A stretch of DNA of 20,833 bases from assembly GCA_023435545.1 (NCBI GenBank), contig JAEYRQ010000105.1, positions 1 through 20,833 of the forward strand, read 5' to 3'. Below are positions 14,856 through 20,833 of this stretch, piece after piece. The position numbers and the translations under genes were made by a program. The DNA comes from Pseudomonadota bacterium. Its GTDB lineage: Bacteria; Pseudomonadota; Alphaproteobacteria; Rhizobiales; Tepidamorphaceae. Below the pieces are notes generated by a model. The model did no database searches and was not told the DNA's origin. It saw nothing but the letters and a program-made list of their open reading frames with translations. Position 1 is the first letter of the stretch; every line of letters starts with the position of its first letter.

Positions 14856-16172
14856 ATGCAGACCAACTTCACCCCCGCCCAGCTCGCCGATCCGCATATG
14901 GCGGCCTCGGAGAAGATCCTCCGGACCTGCGTGCATTGCGGGTTCTGCACGGCGACCTGCCCGACCTATCTGGAACTTGGCGACGAACTCGATTCCCCGC
15001 GCGGGCGGATCTACCTGATCAAGGACATGCTGGAAGGCGGCAAGCCGGCCAGCGAGCAGGTGGTGACGCATATCGACCGCTGCCTGTCGTGCCTGTCCTG
15101 CATGACCACCTGCCCCTCGGGTGTGCACTACATGCACCTGGTCGACCACGCCCGCGCGCATATCGAGGAGACCTATCGCCGCCCGTGGCACGACCGGGCG
15201 CTTCGTTCGCTGATCGCGGCGATCCTGCCCTATCCGAACCGCTTCCGCGCGGCGCTAGCCGCGGCATGGCTCGGGCGGCTCGGCCTGCCACTCGTCAGGA
15301 TGGTACCGGGACTGCGGCGGCGCGCCGCGATGCTGGCGCTGGCGCCAGCGAGCCTCCCTTCCCGCTCACCGACGGAGGGCCCGGCCACCTACTCCCCGTC
15401 CGTCGCGCGGCGGGGCCGGGTGGCGCTGCTGTCTGGCTGCGCGCAGCCGGTGCTCGATCCGGGCATCAACGAGGCGACGATCCGGCTGCTCAACCGCCTC
15501 GGCATCGAGGTGGTGCTGCCACGCGGCGAAGGCTGCTGCGGCGCGCTCGTCCACCACATGGGCCGCGAGGCGGACGCACTCGACTTCGCCCGCGCCAACA
15601 TCGACGCCTGGACGGCGGAAATCGAGGGCGACGGGCTCGACGCGATCCTGATCACCGCGTCCGGCTGCGGCACCACCATCAAGGACTACGGCTTCATGCT
15701 GCGTACCGACACGGCCTATGCCGGCAAGGCGGAGCGCGTGTCGGCGCTGGCGAAGGACATCACCGAGTACCTTTCGACGCTCGGTCTGCCCGCCCCCGAC
15801 ACAAGGCCGGGCCTCACCGTCGCCTACCATTCCGCCTGCTCGATGCAGCACGGCCAGCAGATCCGCGAGGAGCCGAAGGACCTGCTGAAGGCCGCCGGAT
15901 TCAAGGTCCGGGACGTGCCGGAGGGGCACATCTGCTGCGGCTCGGCCGGCACCTACAACATGCTGCAGCCGGAACTGTCGGAACGCCTGCGCGCCCGCAA
16001 GGTGCGCAACATCGAGAGCACCGCGCCCGACCTGATCGCCACCGGCAACATCGGCTGCATGACGCAGATCGGGCTCGGCACCGCGATTCCGATCGTCCAT
16101 ACGGTGGAGCTGCTCGACTGGGCCTATGGGGGCGAGAGACCGCCCCGGCTCGCCGCCGTGCCCGCGCGGTAG
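14856..16172 (+). CDS. glcF: Glycolate oxidase iron-sulfur subunit GlcF
   Basis: Electron-transfer subunit carrying electrons from the GlcDE flavins toward the quinone pool. It has 438 residues from ATG 14856 (MQTNFTPAQL, matching the usual MQT start of the family). An upstream in-frame ATG at 14835 would overlap glcE and is less likely. Two 4Fe-4S motifs are near the N-terminus: Cys25, 28, 31, 35 (CVHCGFCTATCP) and Cys76, 79, 82, 86 (CLSCLSCMTTCP). The C-terminal region contains two CCG domains (GEGCCGALVHHMG and GHICCGSAGTYNM), the heterodisulfide-reductase-like cysteine motifs expected in GlcF. It is the last glc gene and is followed after 20 bases by a 2H phosphoesterase gene. Confidence 0.95.
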   Translation: MQTNFTPAQLADPHMAASEKILRTCVHCGFCTATCPTYLELGDELDSPRGRIYLIKDMLEGGKPASEQVVTHIDRCLSCLSCMTTCPSGVHYMHLVDHARAHIEETYRRPWHDRALRSLIAAILPYPNRFRAALAAAWLGRLGLPLVRMVPGLRRRAAMLALAPASLPSRSPTEGPATYSPSVARRGRVALLSGCAQPVLDPGINEATIRLLNRLGIEVVLPRGEGCCGALVHHMGREADALDFARANIDAWTAEIEGDGLDAILITASGCGTTIKDYGFMLRTDTAYAGKAERVSALAKDITEYLSTLGLPAPDTRPGLTVAYHSACSMQHGQQIREEPKDLLKAAGFKVRDVPEGHICCGSAGTYNMLQPELSERLRARKVRNIESTAPDLIATGNIGCMTQIGLGTAIPIVHTVELLDWAYGGERPPRLAAVPAR

Positions 16173-16192
16173 AACGCCTGACCCCGCGTAGA

Positions 16193-16729
16193 ATGCCTTA
16201 TGCACTGACACTGAAGAGCCTCGATCCGCGCGCCGGCGCACTGGATCTCCTGTGCGAGGAGGCGGCACGCTTCGAAGCGGCACCGTCGATGGCGGCGCTG
16301 GGATACGCGCCACACATCTCGCTGGCGATCTACGACGACGTCGACGTCGGCGGGCTGTCGGAGCTGGCTGAACGGTTGGCCCGGGACTGGCCAGTTCAGC
16401 ACCTGCGATTCCGTACCGTTCGCCACTTCGAAGGTCCCCCGCACGTCCTGTGGGCGGAACCGGACAGGGCGAGCGACCTCTACGCCATGCACGAGGCGAT
16501 CCACGAGGCAATCGACCCGGAACGCTGCCGCCTCCACTATCGACCCGGCGCCTGGGTGCCGCACTGCTCGCTCGCGATGGCGATCCCCGACGACCAGCTG
16601 CAAGCGGCGCTGATTTGGGCGGACTCCCGGCGCATCGATGTGTGCGTCTCGTTCGGATCAATCGACTGTGTGGCTTTCCCGCCGGTCGAGATCCTGCGCA
16701 GCGAGGGACTTCGACCGGAGCCTGCTTGA
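16193..16729 (+). CDS. 2H phosphoesterase / 2'-5' RNA ligase family protein
   Basis: Small cytoplasmic protein of 178 residues with the two H-x-S/T signature motifs of the 2H superfamily: His41-Ile-Ser43 in PHISLAIYD and His124-Cys-Ser126 in PHCSLAMAI, each expected to supply one catalytic histidine in a two-lobed fold. Members act on cyclic phosphates, 2'-5' linkages or nucleotide derivatives; the substrate here cannot be told. The ATG at 16193 follows glcF by 20 bases on the same strand, so it is probably in the glc transcript, but no metabolic link to glycolate is evident. No good Shine-Dalgarno is visible. Confidence 0.85.
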   Translation: MPYALTLKSLDPRAGALDLLCEEAARFEAAPSMAALGYAPHISLAIYDDVDVGGLSELAERLARDWPVQHLRFRTVRHFEGPPHVLWAEPDRASDLYAMHEAIHEAIDPERCRLHYRPGAWVPHCSLAMAIPDDQLQAALIWADSRRIDVCVSFGSIDCVAFPPVEILRSEGLRPEPA

Positions 16730-16789
16730 AGCCGGCGGGAGAGCGCGCTCCTATGCCGCGCCCGGAATCGGTACCGGCCGAGGACGCGC

Positions 16790-18127
16790 TCAGACCACGT
16801 CCGAAAGCACCGGCCTGTCCTCCTCCGGCTCAGCCGCCACGTCCTTCAGGAGCACGCTCGCCACGATGTCGCCGGTGACGTTGACCGTCGTCCGGCTCAT
16901 GTCGAGAATCCGGTCGACGCCGAGCACGATCACCATGCCTTCGGTGGGTATTCCGAAGCCGGTGGCGACGCTGATCAGGATCGCGATCGAGACGCCAGGC
17001 GTGCCGGGTGCGCCGATCGAGGAGGCGACGAGGGTGGCGGTGATGATCATCGTCTGGCCGAGTCCGAGCTCGACTCCACCAATCTGGGCGAGAAACAGGA
17101 TCGCCACGGTCTGGTAGAGCGCAGTGCCGGCCATGTTCATCGTCGCGCCGAGCGGCACGACGAGGTTGGCAACGGCATCGGGAACGCCGAGCTGGCGCAC
17201 GGTGGCGATCGTCATCGGCATGATCGCAGAGGAGCTGGACGTCGAGAAAGCCAGCAGCAGCGTGCCGCCGGCGACCTCGAAGAAGCGTCGCGGTCCGAGC
17301 CTGGCGAAGACGGCGAGGATCAACAGGTAGAGCGCCATCAGGATGGCAAGACCCGCCAGCACGGTGCCAACATAGGTGGCGACGCCGAGGATGGTCCTGA
17401 CGCCGACCTGGGCGACGAGCTGTGCCATCAGCCCGAACACGGCGAACGGCGCGAGGAACATCGCCCACTTCACCACTGTCATGGCGATCGCCAGCAGGGC
17501 ATCGAGCAGCGAAAGGAACGGAGCCACCTTGGCGCGGTCGACCTGGGTGGCGGCAATGCCGACGAGAACGGCGAGGACGACGACCGCGAGCAGATCGCCC
17601 TGGACGATCGAGGCGGTCGGATTGGTGGGCAGAATGCCGGCGATGATGTCTGGCGCACGGGCACCGTCGAAGGGCGAGGCGGCGGCGTCAGGCTGGGGCA
17701 CCTCACCGCGTGGCACGGAGATGCCGGCGCCGGGCTGGAACCAGCGGGCGAGGCCCGCGCCGATCCAGGCGGCCGCGAAGGTCGTCGTCACCACGAAGGC
17801 GGCGAGCCGCAGTCCGATGGATCGCAGCGCCTCTCCGGACGGCGCGCCGGTGAGCCCGCCGACGATCGAGGCGAAGATCAGCGGCACCAGCACCATGGCG
17901 ATCAGACCGAGGAACAGCTGTCCGGGCAGCGCCAGCCAGGCCCCCGCGGTCTCCGCCGTCTCCCGCGACACCCAGTCCAGATCCGGGCCCAGCAGATAGC
18001 CGACGACGAGTCCGAGCGCGAGACCGACGAGAACCTGGACCCACAGCCTCGTCCTGATCCAGGCGCGCAGCTTGTAACGCTGGTCGGCCAGATGGATCGT
18101 CGTTGGGCCGGTCGCTTCTGCCTGCAT
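16790..18127 (-). CDS. Dicarboxylate/amino acid:cation symporter (DAACS family)
   Basis: Inner-membrane secondary transporter for C4-dicarboxylates or acidic amino acids. It has 445 residues from ATG 18127, which has GAGGAGAG upstream; the open frame continues to 18235 but without support. The core signatures are the serine-rich hairpin AFSTSSSSAIMP (293-304), the second hairpin SSIGAPGTPGVS (369-380) and VDRILDMSRTTVNVTGD (404-420). The last retains positions equivalent to GltPh Asp390, Asp394, Arg397, Asn401 and Asp405. The retained arginine suggests a side-chain carboxylate substrate. One deviation: the TM7 cation-site motif NMDGT reads NMAGT (331-335) here. A long Pro/Ala-rich loop at about 132-165 is also notable. 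It converges on the 2H gene and diverges from thiE. Confidence 0.93.
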   Translation of the reverse strand: MQAEATGPTTIHLADQRYKLRAWIRTRLWVQVLVGLALGLVVGYLLGPDLDWVSRETAETAGAWLALPGQLFLGLIAMVLVPLIFASIVGGLTGAPSGEALRSIGLRLAAFVVTTTFAAAWIGAGLARWFQPGAGISVPRGEVPQPDAAASPFDGARAPDIIAGILPTNPTASIVQGDLLAVVVLAVLVGIAATQVDRAKVAPFLSLLDALLAIAMTVVKWAMFLAPFAVFGLMAQLVAQVGVRTILGVATYVGTVLAGLAILMALYLLILAVFARLGPRRFFEVAGGTLLLAFSTSSSSAIMPMTIATVRQLGVPDAVANLVVPLGATMNMAGTALYQTVAILFLAQIGGVELGLGQTMIITATLVASSIGAPGTPGVSIAILISVATGFGIPTEGMVIVLGVDRILDMSRTTVNVTGDIVASVLLKDVAAEPEEDRPVLSDVV

Positions 18128-18250
18128 TCGCTCTCCTCGCGGTCGGAACCATAGCGGCAGTTCGCGAAGGGGCAACCACAGCCGGACATCACGGCTTTCG
18201 TTCACACATCCCCCGCCATATGCTCGCCTCGCCAATGCGGGAGTCCAGCC
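18128..18250. promoter_or_regulatory. Divergent intergenic region between symporter and thiE
   Basis: These 123 bases must contain the starts of two divergent transcripts. The only structure I see is AGCCG (18180-18184) and CGGCT (18192-18196), a 5-bp inverted repeat with a 7-base spacer that could be a small operator. No convincing promoter pair and no thiamine riboswitch are visible. Confidence 0.25.
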
Positions 18251-18910
18251 GTGAAGCCGTTCGACCTCTCAGTCTATCTCGTCACCGACACCCGGCAGTG
18301 CGGCCCGCGTGGGGTGGCCGAGACCGTGCGGCTGGCGGTCGAGGGCGGCGCGACGCTGGTCCAGCTTCGCGACCCCAATGCCGCGATCCGTGACCTGCTG
18401 GCACTTGCCGAGACACTGATCGCGATGCTCAGGCCGCTCGGCATCCCGCTGCTGGTCAACGACCGCGTCGACGTGGCGATGGCGGCCGGCGCCGACGGGG
18501 TGCATCTGGGGCAGGCCGACTTGCCGGCGTCTGCCGCGCGGCGGCTCATGGGGGAGGACCGGATCATCGGGCTTTCGGTGGGAAATCCCGAGGAATTCGC
18601 TGCCTCGCGTGCTGAGCTCCACGCGGTCGACTATCTCGGCACCGGTCCGTTTCGAGCCACCGGAACCAAGGGCGATGCCGGGGCAGCCATCGGCGCAGCA
18701 GGCATCGCGGCGGTATGCGAGTTGTGCCGGCTGCCTGTGGTCGCGATCGGTGGGATCGATGTGGACTGCGCCGCCGAGGCGAGCCGCGCCGGCGCGGACG
18801 GGGTGGCGGCGGTCTCGGCGATCTGCGCGGCCGAGGATCCACGGGCGGCGACTCGGCGGATCGCGGACGCGGTCAGGTCGGCCCGGAAGGCCGGGCCCGA
18901 GCCGGATTGA
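18251..18910 (+). CDS. thiE: Thiamine-phosphate synthase-like protein
   Basis: Joins the pyrimidine pyrophosphate and thiazole phosphate to make thiamine phosphate (cytoplasmic TIM barrel). It has 219 residues and starts with GTG at 18251, preceded by GGGAG. Family landmarks appear in order: YLVTDT (9-14), LVQLRD (36-41), LLVNDR (67-72), DGVHLGQADLP (82-92), IIGLSVGN (105-112), VDYLGTGPFRATGTK (126-140) and VVAIGGID (163-170). One oddity: the usual lysine after LR(E/D) is replaced by Pro42 (LRDPNA), a position that contacts the pyrophosphate in the Bacillus enzyme. It stands alone with no other thiamine gene nearby. It is most likely a functional ThiE, with a divergent paralogue as the alternative. 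Confidence 0.85.
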   Translation: MKPFDLSVYLVTDTRQCGPRGVAETVRLAVEGGATLVQLRDPNAAIRDLLALAETLIAMLRPLGIPLLVNDRVDVAMAAGADGVHLGQADLPASAARRLMGEDRIIGLSVGNPEEFAASRAELHAVDYLGTGPFRATGTKGDAGAAIGAAGIAAVCELCRLPVVAIGGIDVDCAAEASRAGADGVAAVSAICAAEDPRAATRRIADAVRSARKAGPEPD

Positions 18911-18916
18911 CGGACG

Positions 18917-19339
18917 TCAGACGGTGCGGGCGATCCCGGCCGCGGCGCAGAGCTCCGCCTCGGTCCGCGACAGCACCCAGCCGTCGACGGCAACCATCCG
19001 CCCTTCGACGAAATCGGCGCGGCATTGCGCCTGCACCAGCGCGCGGCGCGTGTCGGGACAGCCGCTGTCGAGCGCGGCGCGGATCAGCGGACGCTCGCCA
19101 AGCGATGCGGCAAGACGGGCAAGATCGCGGGGAGCCTGACCGCTGGCGAGCATCGCCCGGCCGACCCGGCGGCTCGAGGCATCGTCGGGAACCGCGTCGA
19201 GCAGCGCGAAGAAGTCCGGCCGATTGCGCTTGACGAAGCCGCAGGCGGCGAGGCTCGAACCATAGGCCGCCGCGCCGAGGCCGACGACAGCAAGGGCGAC
19301 GAGCGCGAGACGGCGGGTGATCCTGGTTGCCGTTGCCAT
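18917..19339 (-). CDS. Small exported protein, probable partner subunit of the adjacent GMC oxidoreductase
   Basis: Protein of 140 residues that I do not recognise by name. The N-terminus (TRITRRLALVALAVVGLG, to about residue 23) has a twin arginine before a hydrophobic stretch, consistent with Tat export or a membrane anchor. The remainder is a small helical domain with several cysteines and the closing stretch VDGWVLSRTEAELCAAAG. Its ATG lies three bases after the GMC oxidoreductase stop, so the genes are co-transcribed. Small Tat-dependent subunits accompany membrane-bound GMC dehydrogenases (fructose and sorbitol dehydrogenases), which suggests this protein carries or anchors the folded flavoprotein; that is inference. 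It converges on thiE with six bases between stops. Confidence 0.78.
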   Translation of the reverse strand: MATATRITRRLALVALAVVGLGAAAYGSSLAACGFVKRNRPDFFALLDAVPDDASSRRVGRAMLASGQAPRDLARLAASLGERPLIRAALDSGCPDTRRALVQAQCRADFVEGRMVAVDGWVLSRTEAELCAAAGIARTV

Positions 19340-19342
19340 GGT

Positions 19343-20833
19343 TCAGATCCTCAGTTCCGCGGTGACCGACGTCGCGAGATGGTCGGCGAGACGCGCGGCC
19401 ATGGCGACGATCGTCAGGGTGGGGTTGGCCGTGCCGCCTGTGGTGAACACCGAACTTCCCGCCATGTAGAGGTTCTTCACCGAGTGCAGCCGGCAGTCGC
19501 GATCCACCACGCCCTGGCGAGGGCTGTCGTGCATCCGGGTGGTGCCCATGTGGTGGTAACCGGTATAGGCGAGATCGAGGTCCGGCGGCTCGGCGATGCC
19601 GATCTGCACCCGTCCCAGCCCGGCAGCGCCGACCGCCTGGCCGATCGCCTCGTGGGTGCGCCTGAGGCTGTCATAGTCGGCCGCCTGGATCCGCCAGTCG
19701 AGCGCGATCCGGCGCCAGCCGAGCGGGTCCTCCTCCTCGGTCAGGAACACCCGGCTGTCGGGGTTCGGCGACTGCTCGGCATCCTGCCTGAGGCGGGCGG
19801 CGACCGCGCGCCCGGCCGGGACGAAGCGGCGCATGACATGCCGGTAGGCGCCGACCGCAATGGTGCCGGCGTCCTCCACCGTGTTGCAGTAGTTCTCGGC
19901 GAAGCGGTCCGGCATCCGCCCGCGGGAGAAGGCCTTGACCATTGTCGAGAACGACACCCAGCCATGGCCGCGGAAATCGTCGGAGAAGGCGGCATTCTCG
20001 TATTCAGGAACGAGGAACGCGGTGTTGTTCAAGAGACCCTCGCGCCGGAGCGTCGACGCCGGCAGCTTCAATCCAACCTGCAGCGCCGCGCCGTCACGGT
20101 CGATCACCTGGTCGTAGAGCGAGAGGTCGATATCGTCCTCGGCGAAGAGAATGGCGCCGACCTCGCAATTGAGGTGGTCCATGAAGTAGCGGCCGACGAG
20201 ATCGTGCTCGTTGCCGATCCCGGCGGAGCGCTGCTTGCGGCAGTTGAGCAGGATGCGCGCGTTCTCGATGCCGCCACAGGCGACGACATAGGAGCTGGCG
20301 CGAACGCGGAGCGTGCGCCCGCTCAGGCTCGCGAACTCGAAATGCGCGACGGCATCGTCGACCAGCAGGATATCGACCAGATTGGCGTGCAGGAAGCAGC
20401 GGATGCGGTCGTTGCGCGATATCGGCTCCCAATACGTCTCGGCGAAGCGGGTCGGCGGGCTCTGCTGGTAAACCGCATTCTCGACCAGCGCCGGATCGAG
20501 CGGCAGCGCGGGTTCGGACAGCCGGTCCTGCCACTCGGCGAAGTCGTAGCGGAACGGGCCGAGCTCGAGATACTTCTGGGCGATCTCGTAGTAGGGGTCG
20601 AGATCGGCGCGGCCGATCGGCCAGCCCGAATGCGGCACACCGGTGCGCGCCTCGAAGTCGATCGGATCGAGCGGCGCACACAGGCCGGTCCAATGGCCGG
20701 ACGTGCCGCCGAACTGCCTGAGCCGCGAGGCGCCGACATCGGTGTTCGGCTGGCCGACCACCTCGCCATGGTAGAGATCCTGGGTAGCGTCCTCATAGCT
20801 CCGCCCGCCGGACTCCAGCAGCACGACGTCGTG
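19343..20833 (-). CDS. GMC family oxidoreductase (N-terminus outside the window)
   Basis: FAD-dependent alcohol/sugar dehydrogenase of the glucose-methanol-choline family. It is cut by the window edge: 496 residues are visible and the first GxGxxG part of the Rossmann fold is missing. The visible start HDVVLLESGG is the strand ending in the ribose-binding acidic residue, so the frame continues beyond 20833 and the internal GTG at 20824 is not a start. Further marks are RLRQFGGTSGHWTG (flavin pyrophosphate contact), VACGGIENARILL, and the C-terminal catalytic block GYHHMGTTRMHDSP, then NLYMAGSSVFTTGGTANPTLTIVAMA. The conserved His-His and Asn active-site positions are present. The three-base gap to the small exported protein indicates one operon. 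The substrate is not determined. Confidence 0.93.
   Translation of the reverse strand, partial: HDVVLLESGGRSYEDATQDLYHGEVVGQPNTDVGASRLRQFGGTSGHWTGLCAPLDPIDFEARTGVPHSGWPIGRADLDPYYEIAQKYLELGPFRYDFAEWQDRLSEPALPLDPALVENAVYQQSPPTRFAETYWEPISRNDRIRCFLHANLVDILLVDDAVAHFEFASLSGRTLRVRASSYVVACGGIENARILLNCRKQRSAGIGNEHDLVGRYFMDHLNCEVGAILFAEDDIDLSLYDQVIDRDGAALQVGLKLPASTLRREGLLNNTAFLVPEYENAAFSDDFRGHGWVSFSTMVKAFSRGRMPDRFAENYCNTVEDAGTIAVGAYRHVMRRFVPAGRAVAARLRQDAEQSPNPDSRVFLTEEEDPLGWRRIALDWRIQAADYDSLRRTHEAIGQAVGAAGLGRVQIGIAEPPDLDLAYTGYHHMGTTRMHDSPRQGVVDRDCRLHSVKNLYMAGSSVFTTGGTANPTLTIVAMAARLADHLATSVTAELRI

Noticed and set aside
12098..14950. 950-codon open frame on the minus strand opposite glcD and glcE
   Set aside because: It is antisense to two unmistakable genes with full motifs. 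Its translation is Arg/Ala/Asp/Gln-rich with no recognisable domain, as expected from GC-rich codon usage shadowing.
16730..16789. Terminator between the 2H gene and the symporter
   Set aside because: Short palindromes exist (GAGCGCGCTC at 16741-16750 and CGGTACCG further on), but none has a loop plus T tract of terminator form.
18128..18250. TPP riboswitch ahead of thiE
   Set aside because: No CTGAGA thi-box core or matching downstream element is visible, and the 123-base gap is shared by divergent genes.

Overview
The window is high-GC DNA with tightly packed genes. It reads as an ordinary metabolic region of an alphaproteobacterial chromosome, most likely Hyphomicrobiales (Rhizobiales)-like. 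That placement is an inference from gene content: a TRAP carrier of the 2-oxoacid/mannitol/chloroaromatic type, a DUF3422 protein, the asnO-ngg-M42 dipeptide trio, glcDEF and a GMC oxidoreductase with a small exported partner. I see no rRNA, tRNA, CRISPR, insertion sequence, phage gene or origin. No stretch longer than about 200 bases lacks a gene.

Layout. (1) 172-3684, + strand: a three-gene TRAP transporter (binding protein, unusually long small permease, large permease). A GC-rich hairpin separates the binding-protein gene from the permease genes. A DUF3422 membrane-anchored protein follows at 3743-5092. (2) 5110-10540: a MarR regulator (- strand) diverges from a three-gene + strand operon that I recognise as the N-acetylglutaminylglutamine amide (NAGGN) osmolyte pathway: an AsnB-like amidotransferase (asnO), a GNAT/ATP-grasp fusion (ngg) and an M42-family hydrolase. 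(3) 10563-12010, - strand: an exported class I cytochrome c and a LysR regulator. (4) 12206-16729, + strand, divergent from lysR: the glycolate oxidase operon glcDEF, followed closely by a 2H phosphoesterase (2'-5' RNA ligase family). (5) 16790-18127, - strand: a DAACS-type dicarboxylate/amino-acid symporter. (6) 18251-18910, + strand: a stand-alone thiE. (7) 18917-20833, - strand: a GMC oxidoreductase whose N-terminus lies beyond the window, with a 140-residue probable Tat-exported protein three bases downstream.

How they work together. The NAGGN trio is the best-defined pathway: Ngg ligates and acetylates two glutamines, AsnO amidates the dipeptide using glutamine nitrogen, and the M42 hydrolase is the conserved but unexplained third member. 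The marR-asnO gap contains a perfect short inverted repeat overlapping candidate promoters for both genes, so MarR control is plausible. GlcDEF oxidises glycolate to glyoxylate and passes electrons to the respiratory chain. The divergent LysR gene has a textbook palindromic T-N11-A box in its promoter region, which makes it the leading candidate regulator of both itself and glcDEF.

The window does not show a clearly new multi-gene system. The points most worth checking are the M42 partner of NAGGN synthesis, the four-helix N-terminal extension on the TRAP small permease, the CorA-like layout of DUF3422, the Asp-to-Ala change in the cation-site motif of the symporter, and the GMC/small-subunit pair.
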